Assembly: GCA_036245805.1 (NCBI GenBank) | Contig: BTRK01000002.1 | Coordinates: 37,492,661 to 37,556,660, forward strand | Origin: Pristionchus mayeri | Lineage: Eukaryota; Nematoda; Chromadorea; Rhabditida; Neodiplogasteridae | Length of the DNA stretch: 64,000 bases | Reading direction: 5' to 3' | Notes under the pieces: generated by a model | Databases searched by the model: none | What the model saw: the letters and a program-made list of their open reading frames with translations, nothing else | Told to the model about the DNA's origin: nothing | Position numbers and translations under genes: made by a program | Shown: in pieces, positions 43,163 to 54,924 of the stretch | Layout of the letters: the number at the start of each line of letters is the position of its first letter | Position numbering within the stretch: position 1 is the first letter of the stretch

Positions 43163-43925
43163 AATATTGTTTTATCCTTCGAACAACCAACGCTACCATA
43201 ATTTGAATAATCAGATTTCCAAACGATGGAACCAATTATGCCTTGAGCACCGTAATGTCAAATCGAACCTACCCTTAGTAAATTCGTTGATTTGGCGAGA
43301 TTGCATAAATAAAATGTGTTTGGAAATTCCAACACGGTTTCGCAACTATTTTGGACTGATTGATGGACAATTGAATCAATTTTCTTTTGTGAGAACGTCC
43401 AAAAAGATGTGACCTCTTAATGTTGAAAAAATATGATTTTTTTTCAAATTTGCTCAGACATTCGAAGTTGGAGGTGCCTGGATAAAAGACAACAAAGTCA
43501 ATCGACTTTTCATTCATTCTTCGACTGAACCTGATATTTGCCCAATGCAGTAGAATTAATATAGTCGATATAGCATATCACATGATCAATGGCTTGAGAG
43601 ATGCATTCAACGGTCTCAGTTTCAGGAATCTTTCAATATACAGACTTCCTGCTCTGCATGATATGGGCTCTAGAAGCATGTATGTAATTTTCGATATTGT
43701 CGATCTTCATAAACAAGCATGCTCGGGATCGAGGCTAATTTGGGAATATGATTGACTTTAAATGAGTTTTCCTTTTCAGAACGGAAGTTATCGACATGAT
43801 TCAAGTTTCCGAAGTCGAACAACTCACTTTAGGATTCAACGGGATGGGACACGGGATAGAAATAGACGGTTCTCGTTGGGCATCAAATGCAGCAAGTACG
43901 ACGAGCTATTTCGATATTTCATATT

Positions 43926-44412
43926 CGGCCTGTTTAATCTGTCAGAAATGTGCGAGAAAAGTTGCGCAAAAAGTTCGCGAACTTCTGAGGTGCGTAAAGA
44001 CTGTTTCTCTCAAAAAACCGCGCTCTCTCGCTGTTTCTCTAACCACCTCGCTGAAAAGTTCACGAACTTTTCAACGAGCTCGATAAAAAAGGTGGATGAA
44101 AATCTGCGAGAAATGTCAGAGAAAGAAGAGAGAGCGTGCGATCGGAGAGAGGGAAAAGGAAGTAAACAACCTCAGCTTCCTTTTCCCTCTCTCCGATCGC
44201 ACGCTCTCTCGCTCTTTCTCTAACCACCTTGCTGAAAAGTTCACGAACTTTTCATCGAGCTCGTTGAAAAGTTCGTGAACTTTTCAGCGAAGTGGTTAGA
44301 GAAAGAGCGAGAGAGCGCGGTTTTTTGAGAGAAACAGTTTTTACGCACCTCAGAAGTTCGTGAACTTTTTGCGCAACTTTTCTCGCACATTTCTGACAGA
44401 TTAAACAGGCCG
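43926..44412. mobile_element. Palindromic MITE, Pack family, 487 bp
   Basis: Same termini as 42708-43162, with ATT duplicated at 43923-43925 and 44413-44415. Sits about 30 bp into the intron after the exon ending at 43895. Nearly identical to the 42708 copy over most of its length, so both insertions look recent. Confidence 0.9.
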
Positions 44413-45723
44413 ATTACATAATTGTCCATCCAAAAAACGTAAACTTCGAGAGCGTTTCTACCAGTTTCTTCTTCACACAAGTTCTTCGATTGGTTTCATT
44501 GGCCAATATCATTGTTATGTCTGAACTTTCCGTTGAATGCGAAGATGTTCGACGAATGGCCATTTTCGAGGAATAATATTCGAATATGCCCCTATGTAGC
44601 CCTTCAGAAATTCAAAAAAATCATTGCAGTCTTGCCCTTTCAAATACTGATCAGATTGTGTTAGTTCTCGAAATTCCTTGCGTATATGTGTTTGATATCA
44701 CTAAAAAATCCCATTTTTGAACATTTAAAAATAAGTCATTTTTGTGCAAAAGCGACAATCTTCATTTTAATGCAGTATGAATCGCCTTCCACGATATGCA
44801 ATTACACCAATTATATGCATAAATTGCAGAGTGCCGCCGGGCATATCAATAAAATCACAAATATGACGTATCCAAAAGTTATCCAATTTCACAGAATTAA
44901 GTTAAATCAGACGAAAACAGAATTGTTTGATCCCATTTCAAGGCATTTTTGAAAATTATTCCTCGAAAATGGCCAAGTGGTCGAGATTCGTAGAAACGAT
45001 TTTGTGACGCAGGGCCCAACAGGGTATACCATACATTAAAAAGCTAAGGGCTTAGAATCATGGTTTGCAAGATAATGCTGCATAAAAATAGGAAAATGTG
45101 GAAATTTCCGATTTTTGAAATAATGTAAAACATCTGTTATTTCATTGTCAGATAACTTATACAGTGTTATTATTATGTTAAAAAGTAAACACAATCTGAA
45201 TTGAATCATAGATTTTGTGAAATCGGAAAAAGTATTTTTTCAAAATTTCGATTTTCCCACGATTTGAGCAAACAATGTGAATTTTGGCCACGATAGGTGG
45301 GACCCACATTGTGATTTTCTAAACTACGTCGAGGTATTCTACAATACTTATACAGCATTGGTGGGATTGGGCTAATGTGAAACGAGAAAATACTACCCAA
45401 ATTTTGAAATAATCGAAGCTGTGAAATGTGAATTTTTGAAACGAGCGAAATTGTGGCCCGTTTTAGTGCTAAAAATTATATCAATGCAGTTAGCGTATAC
45501 AAGTGTTAAAACCTAATCACTGTTCTCAATGAATTGTCTAGAATGAATTTATGAATTTTCAGGTTCGGTAAAGGAACACATTGGAAAATTATTTCTAGAA
45601 AATGGCCGCCCTGTCGACATTCGCTGCCAAGTGCTTTTGATGCAACACACTCCCGAGCATATTGAGGTTAAAAAAGCTAAGGGCTTTTGGCCCGAAATGC
45701 GTCAGATATACAGCAAAAAGTAA

Positions 45724-47687
45724 AATTTCAGCACAAGAAATGATTTTAAGAATCGATCGAATTCTGCTCTAAATGCCTTTTTAACAACTTCGGGGCACCA
45801 CGAGTAAAAAGCATTTTGAGTTTTGAGTCAATTTTTCATTCCTAAGAAAATACGATTTTTCGTCCGTTTTCACTCTATATTGATATTTTTTCTTGCCCTA
45901 TGACCGTAATATATAATAAGTGTCAAATTTCAATAACGCAAGTCTTAGGCACTCCTCCCATCACAGTAATGGCCAGCGATTCCCGTTGCTAGCTCAACAT
46001 GTCCGCAGGGTGGCCGAAATGGTCGAGTCTTACAGAGCTGGTCTCTTAATTGATGTACGAAAATATAAATTCAATTCACAGTCGAGAGGTGCAGAGGTTG
46101 AGTGAAAACCGTCACCCTGCTAGGCATGCTAGAATATGCCATTATAGCGCTTCAGTGCGTTTTTTGACATAAATTATCATTGAATATGTACTTATACTTG
46201 GCCATTTGCACATCACGCACTCTTTTCAGTCCAGTTTCAGCACGTCGATTGTACCAGTCTTCTTTGACATCATATCGCGCGCCTGAATAGTCACGACAGA
46301 TACAAATCGACTGATCCAGCGGTCCTGTAAACATCATAAAACACTTTCAAACATGCTATTATAATAAAGTGAAGCAGTCCTCTGATGCCAACTCCAATTT
46401 GGTAACTAATAAGCTATTTTGCAACCTACGCTCTCCTGATCGATTGTCACGTTTAGACACATTTTTTGAACTCTAATGCTAACCGTTCGCGCCACAGAGT
46501 CAAGATCGGCTCAAGATCATAATCTTAACAGTCTTCATCCTAAACGTACATACGTTTGCACATTATCTATACCTATATATAAAGAGCAGTCTGTCCGTTT
46601 GACCGTATTGTGAAACAGTTGCGAAACGATTACGAAATGGGGAGGGAGAGCGTCAACAAGTTTCGAAACAAGTGATTGCGAAACCTACTCCGCTAGGACT
46701 GGGCCCCCGCCGAAGGACTAGTAACTACATAATCGCTAAAAAAACACAACTGTTTTACAAATATTACAAACTTAATAGTGAAATAATGCTAATAAGAAAA
46801 TTAAAAAAAAAACTGTAATCACTAGGGTGGCGATAATGGCTCAAGGATATCCGTCTTGTTCACCCCCTCTCTCTGACTTGAGAGGGCGGTTTACAGCCTC
46901 CCTCTCGTCGGCTCGAGCCGTTTTACAACCCTGAGTCGTTTGTGAGCCGTTTTTGGCGGCTCAAGGGTATCGGCAGTCTCTCCCCTCGCCCCCCCCCCCC
47001 CTGGCAGTTCCCCCTTCCCTGCTCTCTCACATCCACAGACTCTCTCGCGTCTCTATCCCTGAGCCGTTTGTGAGCCGTCCGAAACGGCTCACAAATGGCT
47101 CAAGGGTCATCTATGCCAGCGGGTAGGATATCATCTCTATCCTTTCCTGACCTCTCTCGCTCTCTAATTTCGAATCTCGAATCTACAAGCATTGATATCA
47201 AAATGAGACGACGAATAAGAGCGCCAATATTTTCGATCCAGATTGATGTGTGTTTATACTGACTAACACAGGGTTTGCAGAAGGAGTTGTAAAACAATCA
47301 GTTTCTTCATCCTGCCTGCTCTCTCGTTGGTAATGTCGGTGAGAGTGCACGCGGAATGAATAGAGTGATTTCTTGCTAAAGCACTACCAGTCTGCAGAAG
47401 AAATCGTGCAGTTGAGGAATGAGTCGGCTTCAGAATTATGAGTTTTCGCATAGATTGCTGAGCAATTGATGATTTACATTCGAAGAATATCAAAATGAGC
47501 AATATTTTTAAAAGGAATATACTCTCACGACGAAAACACACGATGTGTACAGTAATTGAATAACGCGACACCCGCTTCAACACAACCGTTTACTTACCTT
47601 TTTATATGCATATTTTGCGCGCATTTATTATTGTATGAGTTTTTTTATATGCTCCATTATTTTAATACACTTTTTTCTTTCAGGACA
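45724..47687. other. Intergenic with minor repeats
   Basis: A possible minus-strand terminal exon at 46155-46322 (after TTTACAG: SICICRDYSGARYDVKEDWY ... FNDNLCQKTH-stop) is unrecognised. 46825-47110 is GC-rich, with repeated GAGCCGTTTGTGAGCCG and GGCTCAAGGGT units and a C14 run near 46989. No other gene is seen. Confidence 0.3.
45949..46049 (+). repeat. 100-bp repeat shared with 63370-63470
   Basis: Contains GCTAGCTCAACATGTCCGC and TGGCCGAAATGGTCGAGTCT; the same series lies directly after the LINE tail at 63370. It includes an A-box-like TGGCCGAAATGG, but no B-box was found. Confidence 0.6.
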
Positions 47688-48847
47688 ATGACGATAGACG
47701 TTTTGAATATTGCTTTCTTACCGTCAGACATCATCCGAAATATAATCACAGTGGACAAATTGGAATCCTTCTGGGATATGCGAATGGTTAGTAAACTGAA
47801 TTTTTACAAGTAGAGTGTTGTATGTGTCTTCATCATTATAGATTTCGCAAAGGTGGAACTTACTGTGTCTTGAGAATACACTGACAGATTACTGTAGTGA
47901 AATACAGATGTCGACTTAAATTTGCCAGTAATTAACACAATTCGTTGGACCAGTGAAATGAATTTATATTATTTGTTTCTGGAGTTTCCAACGCACTACA
48001 GCAATTATTTTGGGCTCGAGAACATGAATCGATCGAGATATTTCAAAATATATTCGTGCGCGAACGAGGTTTGCTGACAAAAATATTCGTAATAATATGT
48101 ATGCACAGGCAATAACACTGCGTGGTTTAACTCATGATTATATTACAAACAATGAATATTTGATGTTTCATATTAAACGGCTTTTATCTATGAGCTCATG
48201 CATACAGTCACTCGAAATGTCATTCTCCAAAATGAACGACATCATAAGTGATTTTGGAGAATTCGTATTTGAAGGATTGTACATATACGAAGTTCCTCTA
48301 TTGTATCGACTACAGCAGGGATCAATGTAAGCTGATATGTTATGTATAATACGATCCTGAAAACATTGATGCACATGAGAAGTGATGACAAACCGGTTTC
48401 AAAAAGTCGATAACTGCATTTTCAAATTTGAAATCGACCACTAGGCTTATTAAAGTCGGCTTATCGAATAAATTATGTCATTTATAATGCGCATTCCCCA
48501 AATAGCCAAGATGTATATGCATTAATACTTTTTCAGAAACGCAATCCTCGCAATTGGAGGAGTTATGCTTGCTGATGTTGGATGGAGATCGAGCATATCA
48601 TGTAGTATTTGCTCTGTATTTTTAATTGAAAAACAATGTAATAATATTTGCAGTATATTTCTTCGCTGAAGCAATTCGGTTGGTCCCAACGATTATATTG
48701 AAGTACCGTGACAGCACTGACGTAGTTAAATTACGTACCTATTGGCAATCGATATTGGAAGAGCTGCCAAGTTCAGAGAAATATTCCATTAACGTTCTCG
48801 TGGAAAGAACATACTTCGATCATACATGTAATCATGCACATTCATGA
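47688..48847 (+). CDS. F-box-like gene, best preserved copy
   Basis: Exons: 47688-47786 (MTIDVLNIAFLPSDIIRNII, ending DMRM|GTTAGT), 47842-48068 (ISQRWNLLCLENTLTDYC ... LEFPTHYSNYFGLENMN), 48109-48326 (LLSMSSCIQSLEMSFSKMND), 48537-48604, 48654-48847 (FFAEAIRLVPTIILKYRDST ... LPSSEKYSINVL ... stop). Junction phases match. LPSDIIRNI...DKLESFWDMRMISQRW fits an F-box-like fold; homologous exon by exon to 42594-45723. One frame change inside exon 2 near 47895-47910 is required. The last intron is only 49 nt. The substrate-adaptor role is inferred; the rest of the protein has no named domain. Confidence 0.55.
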
Positions 48848-48911
48848 ATCAATCGTGTAATCATGCACATTCATGAATCAATCGTGTAATCATGCACATT
48901 CATGAATCAAT
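48829..48911. repeat. Three tandem units of about 31 bp
   Basis: GTAATCATGCACATTCATGA followed by ATCAATCGT repeats almost exactly three times. It overlaps the 3' end of the F-box-like gene, where the first unit encodes the last residues CNHAHS before the stop. Confidence 0.9.
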
Positions 48912-49029
48912 CGGATCATAAACCCCTATTCGAATTGATAAAGCGATGCGAATTTCCGTGTATTGAGTACTAGAAACCCGCGCACTCTTATCACGTGTAT
49001 CACGAGCCACTGGATGAAAATTCACCCCC

Positions 49030-50805
49030 TCGGGAACAATTTGCAAAAAGTTTTTCATATCTACTCCATATTATGGTGGGAGAATATCCTAGAGAAGAGA
49101 TTTTGAATTTTTTAGGTCATTGGTCCCAGAGCCGGCGTTTAGGAATTTTCCGGTTTTGAAACCGTATATAGTGAGTGTATTTCATCTCCCAGATGAGCTA
49201 GAGAAGTGGGATGGTACTGAAAATCTTAATTTTTAATCAGAAAATAAATTCTAACTTTTTTATGAGGGTACTTGTTACGGAATTTTATTGCAGAATATTG
49301 AAGTTTGAGACAATACCTGTCTAGGAAAAAAATACAACGAAAATCGATAAAGGTCGTTTTTTATTTTTAGTTCTGAAGGTCGAATTTCTCAATTTCTGAC
49401 CAAAATTGCGTCTACACCGTTTTTCGGCAAGCTATATCTGGTTAACGAGGATACTTGTTAGGGAATTTTATTTCAGAACTTTGATATTTGAGACATTAGC
49501 TATCCATGGAAACAATATAAGGAATATCGATAAGGGTCGCTTTTTTTATATTTCGTTCTGAAGTTCGAAAATAATGATTTCTTCGAAAAAACGTTTTTCC
49601 GAAATTCATGATATTTCTTATTTAAGTTATCGTTAGACTACGAGAAACACTGAAAAAATACAATTGATGGCAAATTTCATAATAATAAACCTTTAAAAAT
49701 GTGATTTCAGATTTCATATTTTCGCTCAGTTTGTGTTTTAATAAATTCGAATTTTCAAAATTACATCCGGAAAACTATGAAATGTTTTTAGTAAACCTCG
49801 ACAGAAGTGCAAATGTTATATCAACATTAGATTCTTGCTTTGGAAGCTCTTGTTTTCTTCACACGAATATGCCAATCCGAGAATGTAGCAATTTATCAAA
49901 CCGTGTTTCGGCTGAAATTTTCGTTGACACTGACTGGATTTTTACATATAAAAATTGATTATGCTAATTTTAATCAGAAAGCACTGATATTTCAATAGTA
50001 TTCAAAACTTCGGAAATTCTGAATTTTTCACAAATGTAATTTTTTTAAAAAATAATGTTGCAGCTGACATATCGTCCATTTTCCGACTTAGGCTTTGCCA
50101 TCAATTGTATTTTTCCAGTGTTTCTAGTAGTCTAACGATAACCTAAATAAGAAATATCATGAATTTCGGAAAAACGTTTTTTCGAAGAAATCATTATTTT
50201 CGAACTTCATAACGCGACCCTTATCGATATTCCTTATATTGTTTCCATGATAGCTAATGTCTCAAATATCAAAGTTCTGAAATAAAATTCCCTAACAAGT
50301 ATCCTCGTTAACCAGATATAGCTTGCCGAAAAACGGTGTAGACGCAATTTTGGTCAGAAATTGAGAAATTCGACTTTCAGAACAAAAAATAAAAAAAAGA
50401 CCTTTATCGATTTTCGTTGTATTTTTTTCCTAGACAGGTATTGTCTCAAACTTCAATATTCTGCAATAAAATTCCGTAACAAGTACCCTCATTAAAAAGT
50501 TAGAATTTATTTTCTGATTAAAAATTAAGATTTTCAAACATATATTTTTTGGATTTGGCCTGGCACCTTCGCTCCCAACAAAAAAGTTGTTGGAAATAAT
50601 TTTACAAACATTTTGAGTACCATCCCACTTCTCTAGCTCATCTGGGAGATGACATACACTATATACGGTTTCAAAACCGGAAAATTCCTAAAGCTCTGGG
50701 ACCAATGACCTAAAAAATTCAAAATCTCTTCTCTAGGATATTCTCCCACCATAATATGGAGTAGATATGAAAAACTTCTTGCAAATTGTTCCCGGCTACC
50801 TCCAC
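49030..50805. mobile_element. Foldback element with long inverted arms
   Basis: Arms about 49030-49690 and 50085-50805 are inverted copies, with mirrored blocks such as GGTCCCAGAGCC / GGGACCAATGACC and GATTTCTTCGAAAAAACG. The right arm has an extra block (about 50545-50615) missing on the left but present in the relic at 36790-37070. The loop (49690-50085) holds an exon-like frame. Confidence 0.8.
49711..49958 (+). CDS. Exon-like open frame in foldback loop
   Basis: Unrecognised. Follows GTGATTTCAG at 49710 and reads LCFNKFEFSKLHPENYEMFL onward to IFVDTDWIFTYKN-stop. It is the only part of the element without an inverted partner, so it may be a captured terminal exon. No domain. Confidence 0.3.
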
Positions 50806-52219
50806 TTTTCTTCTATTTTATAAATTATATTTTAATTAAACAAACCTCTTTTGTTTATTATATTCTCCGAGTGGTTCGCAACCACTGAATTACCTGACTT
50901 CGCCTTTTATTTCTTGTCTTGTTGACGTGAAAAGCGGGCTGCTGTGTGCGTGTCCGTCAGAGCAGCTGTGTGCGGTGCTCTGGTCTTACATCTCGGTGTG
51001 TCACAGCTGTGTTCGGGTGGCTAGAACTGAGATTCCTAACAGTGATTTGCTGAGGCACGCCGAAGGCGCTGCTCAAATTTTCATTGTGATTAAGGAGAGC
51101 GTGGAAGGAAACTGGTTTGGTGTGGCGTTCCAGGGACTCAATTACCATCCAAACTTGTAAACCGACCTCGTATTCTCTTTATAGCGAAATGATTTATGTT
51201 GGAGCTGAAATTATGTTGTAAGATAATAATGTGATAAAGCGGATGCATTCTAGATTTATATGTCAACAGCATGTCAACAATTGGATAGCAAAGTCTATCA
51301 TTCCGATTTATCCGATTTGCAAACAAAAAAATTCTTGCCATTTGGTCCTCGCTCTTTCGTTAAGGTTACCCTTCGATCATTTCATCCGCTCCCGGAAATG
51401 CTGCAGTACCCGAGTCACCTCCCTTCAAGAAAAGTCTCAAAAAATAAAGGATTTTCGACCTGTCCAACATTTGAAATTTGGAGAGCCGGCTTTTAGGTAA
51501 TTTACAATTTACAGCTCCACAACTTAAAACTAAATTTCCGTATGTGCATCTATACTGATACTGGGGCATCAATTCGTGCAGTTTGAAGTGTTTGTGAATC
51601 AGCTCCTTCAATTTTTCAAGACCTCTGATAATCTCTTCTGAAAACATATATTCCCTATTTATTTATTCTAGAATTTCGTATTCAGTATTGTAACTTTTTT
51701 TCAGTTGTAAAGAAAATATTTCACAATGAGTGTAGCCGAAACATTTTTATTGTGTCTGCAAACAGTTATACATTTCGAGTGGGATAAGACAAAACGCAAT
51801 CTTAAGTATCTTGATTTTATGACCTTTTTCAAACTGTTAAGATGGTACAATTTGATGTGAGAATATTGTCGCCTCCACTTCTAAGTAGCTGTCGATCGAA
51901 ATTGCTTTCTCATATCGATCGATATAACATGTTGCGGAATTCTGAGCACTCGGTATAAGACGTTCCGCACTTCCGGGATACTGCAGAACACAATTCTCTT
52001 TGAGTTCTCTGTGAGGCTCGGAGAGTGGTGGCACAATGCTTCAAAATGCTCCTATCGACTTGATATTTGCAGGGTGTCATGCCTATGGGTAATATTTTTG
52101 CGTAGGCCTCGATTATATGAGTGACTATCTGAGAGAACTGAGCAGAGGCCGTACAGTAAAAAATAAATTCTCGATTTTAAAGTCCCTAAGGCTAACTTTT
52201 CACGTAGAGTTAGAAAATC
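50806..52219. other. No firm gene; possible exon 50927-51160
   Basis: A GC-richer plus-strand frame (EQLCAVLWSYISVCHSCVRV ... stop at 51160) stands out from AT-rich surroundings but lacks recognisable motifs or a splice partner. The rest shows nothing clear. Confidence 0.25.
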
Positions 52220-53140
52220 GAACTGAGAAAGCCGTATCTCTCACCCCTCATTTCGTGCGATGCGCTGAAGTTGGGCGGTCATTTTTTGAAAGTCGAGAAC
52301 GGTGCTTCCAAACCCCACAAACATATACTATACGATAAAAACACAATACGAAAGTGAGCATATCTCAGTGATAAATGGTTACATTGCATCAGTAAATGGT
52401 TACATTGCATCACCTATTTCAGGTCAATTTACTTTATTTCAATGAAATATTTTTTATCGGAACACGTCATTGTCGCATTTTCGAGCGAAATTTTCCCGAA
52501 CTTTGGATTTGGTGATGACCAGTATTTAATATTTTCTTGTACACAATTTCGCCTACTACTAAATTGTCCAGGCAAATGGGAGATATGTACATAAAAAGAA
52601 AAGATGAATGCGCCTAAACATGGGTCTAATCGAGGTGACGAGGTTCGATTTTTTTTTTGAAATCAAACTATGTCAATAGTTTATGTATTTTATTTTTGCA
52701 CTATCCTAGTGTTGTTATAAACTGATTACAGTTTAACATAATTCACAATGGATCTGCTGAAAAACACAGACATTTTGGTAAAAATGAAGACCTGGGCTTT
52801 TCCAAGATTCAGCAGACCTCGTTGCACGACGGATTTTTTTGAAAAAAATGTGCCTAGAGGTAACTTTTAGCGTAGAATCAAATGCGCTTAGTTGAAAAAT
52901 TACATCCCCCGAAAAAAATTTTCAGGGCGATAGTTTTGAGATATCACATGGGCAAAATGTTTTCGAAAGATCGGGTTTTCACCCCCAACTGCAAAAACAC
53001 GTCTTTCGTCAAGATATTAATGAATTAGTATATCTTTGTGGGGTTTGGAAGCACCGTTCTCGACTTTCAAAAAACGTCCGCCCAACTTCAGCGCATCGCA
53101 CGAAATGAGGGGTGAGAGATACGGCTTTCTAAGGTGCATC
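52220..53140. repeat. Inverted repeat, arms of about 110 bp
   Basis: 52220-52335 (GAAAGCCGTATCTCTCACCC ... GGTGCTTCCAAACCCCAC) is mirrored by 53035-53135. The loop of about 700 bp has no gene; it contains a weak direct repeat of the CTAAGGCTAACTTTTCACGTAGA block at about 52850. Confidence 0.75.
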
Positions 53141-53761
53141 GTAAAATGCATGGTTAATGCATGTTGCGAAATGTTTGCCTCAGAACACGCAAAATTTGTC
53201 ACATGCGGGAGAATTGATAACATTCCACGATTTTTTGGAAGATGAGACCATAATGCGATTATCTACTACTCATTTTATGGAAATTTTGATCTGTCGCTTC
53301 TAAGGGGCTTTTTAGGACCACAGGAAAGTTACGACGGTTAACTCAATACGAACTGCTTCAGAATTTATCTTGGGCTGGACTGGATTGTTTATTGGTGAGG
53401 AATACTTAGATGAGATTCATGAATTCATGATACAGGCGTCATACTTCAGTCCTTGTAACTCATGAATATCCTGGGCATATGCATAGTGTCATTATGAAGA
53501 ATCAACGGAGCTTCAAAATGTCTGGAGGTATGATTGTATTGAAACGGATTGATTGCATAAGATATTTTGAAAAAATGAACGTTAACACGATCCAAAAAAA
53601 GCATTGTTTTTCCCCTAACAATAGGCATCAAAAAGTTTATGCACAGGGTTATCTCTTATTTTGAAATCGTATTATGTGTGAAATATATTTTGGCATGAAT
53701 TATGGCATATTTTGAAATTATGACCATATATGACATTTTATGTATATTATTACGTATTCAG

Positions 53762-53988
53762 GGTTACTCGGACTGTGTTGTGGCGAATTAATATTCACCC
53801 TAATCTTCAAGCCTCCTCAAGCCTCGAAGACGGTTACCCGGCAGCCTTCAACCAATGAGTCCCAGAAGAACACATTTGATAATTCACTTCAATACTTCGA
53901 ATACAAGAACAAACTGGACACACATAACACTAGCAGGAGAAACACTAACAATCTTGCGCTCAGAAATATCCATTGGAAGAACGAATGA
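53762..53988 (+). CDS. Terminal exon resembling the glycine-rich gene cluster
   Basis: Follows TATTCAG and reads in phase 1 as GLLGLCCGELIFTLIFKPPQ, then a polar tail to a stop at 53988. The hydrophobic G-xxG-xxxG start and the phase match terminal exons at 56730 and 57893. Upstream exons were not found, so this is a partial or remnant gene. Confidence 0.35.
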
Positions 53989-54039
53989 TAGAGATTTGCT
54001 CGTATCGATAAAGCGATACTATATTCTGTGATTTCAGCA

Positions 54040-54320
54040 TTGTCTCATTTGTAAATTTTGTACCGATCGAGTAAACGTGATATAGCCTGTATTGTTGTTT
54101 CCACTACATGGCTCTTATTCAAGTACATTCAATCTACGATTTTTCTCCTTCGGATTTCCGGTTCACATGAATAGTGCTATAATTGCGAGCATTCTTTCAT
54201 TTATCAATCGACCTGTCTCTCCATTTCACAATACTCATTACGATTCACCCGTTGTTGATTTCATCCGTACGTTTCCAACTAATTTATACGGTTTAGTTCG
54301 CAATCGAGAAATAGGGTTGG
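54040..54320 (+). repeat. Duplicated 5'-flank segment, copy 1
   Basis: Shares TTGTCTCATTTGTAAAT-type, ATTCAATCTACGATTTTTCTCC and ATTTCACAATACT blocks, in order, with 54925-55290, which directly precedes the gene at 55337. Probably a duplicated promoter/leader region; no coding exon follows copy 1. Confidence 0.5.
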
Positions 54321-54924
54321 TATGATAGGATTAGTCTGATAAAGTAAAAGGTAACGCATGAGGTACTGCCGAATACGTAATGGAGGGGGATGCCAAGTAA
54401 ATGAGAAGGGGGAAGGTGTGGTTGTGGAGGAATGGATAGGCACGGGAGGAGGAAGATGGTTGAAGTAAAGTGCACGCTGTAGACGACATGCAATAATGCA
54501 TTACTGTGGTTCGAGAAGCAATTCTACGGTATCCTTTTCTAATATTTTAGATCAGAAACATCTGAAGTATCGTTCAAATTGGTTAATATTATATTAATCA
54601 AGATATAAGGTGTCAGAAACATGGGAGAGTAGTAGGAATGAGAAGTGGCGAGATACTTAGGGATGGAGAGAGGGAAAGAAAAAGAAGAGTGCGATAAAGA
54701 GATAGGGTGGAAGAGAAATAGGAAGAGAGCGAGATGAAAGGCGAGCAATCAGAGAGGGGGGAATGAAGGGTAGAGCAGATCACAGTGAAGGAGAAGAGAG
54801 AGCGAGAGAGGTAGAAGCGAGAGAGACTCTTTCGCAACAGCACGATCATTCGTGGGAAAGATCTCGTGTTGGAAGCGTTACAAGGACGAATACGCAGAGC
54901 TCTTTTCGGAAATGCGATATTGTA
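54321..54924. other. GA-rich low-complexity stretch
   Basis: Mostly AGAGAGGGAAAG-type sequence (about 54620-54830). Long frames on either strand here are compositional. Confidence 0.4.

Larger units (their letters stand above)
42594..45723 (+). pseudogene. F-box-like gene with two MITEs in its introns
   Basis: Exons: 42594-42677 (MDLAALPLYVTRFIIKLDRL, LESLWSIRM|GT), 43215-43388 (ISKRWNQLCLEHRN, LEIPTRFRNYFGL), 43458-43678 (ends SFRNLSIYRLPALHDMGSRS; frame break near 43549), 43780-43895 (VIDMIQVSEVEQLTLGFNG), about 44462-44573 (FFFTQVLRLVSLANIIVMS), later 45563-45723 (KLFLENGRPVDIRCQVLL ... WPEMRQIYSKK, stop). A degenerate duplicate of the last exon is at 44950-45030. Exons 1-2 give an F-box-like helix pattern (LP...I...LxSxWxxRxxSKRWNxL). 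F-box proteins act as substrate adaptors of SCF ligases; inferred here. Frame problems in exons 3 and 5 suggest decay or assembly indels. Confidence 0.55.

Noticed and set aside
45949..46049. tRNA gene from TGGCCGAAATGGTCGAG
   Set aside because: No B-box and no cloverleaf pairing; treated as a repeat shared with 63370-63470.
46566..46721. Short Helitron-like unit: A|TC start, CTAG|T end
   Set aside because: Only 156 bp, and no hairpin was found just upstream of CTAG; the terminal letters alone occur often by chance.
48829..48911. CRISPR-like array
   Set aside because: Units are directly abutting without spacers and the DNA is eukaryotic; it is a simple tandem repeat.
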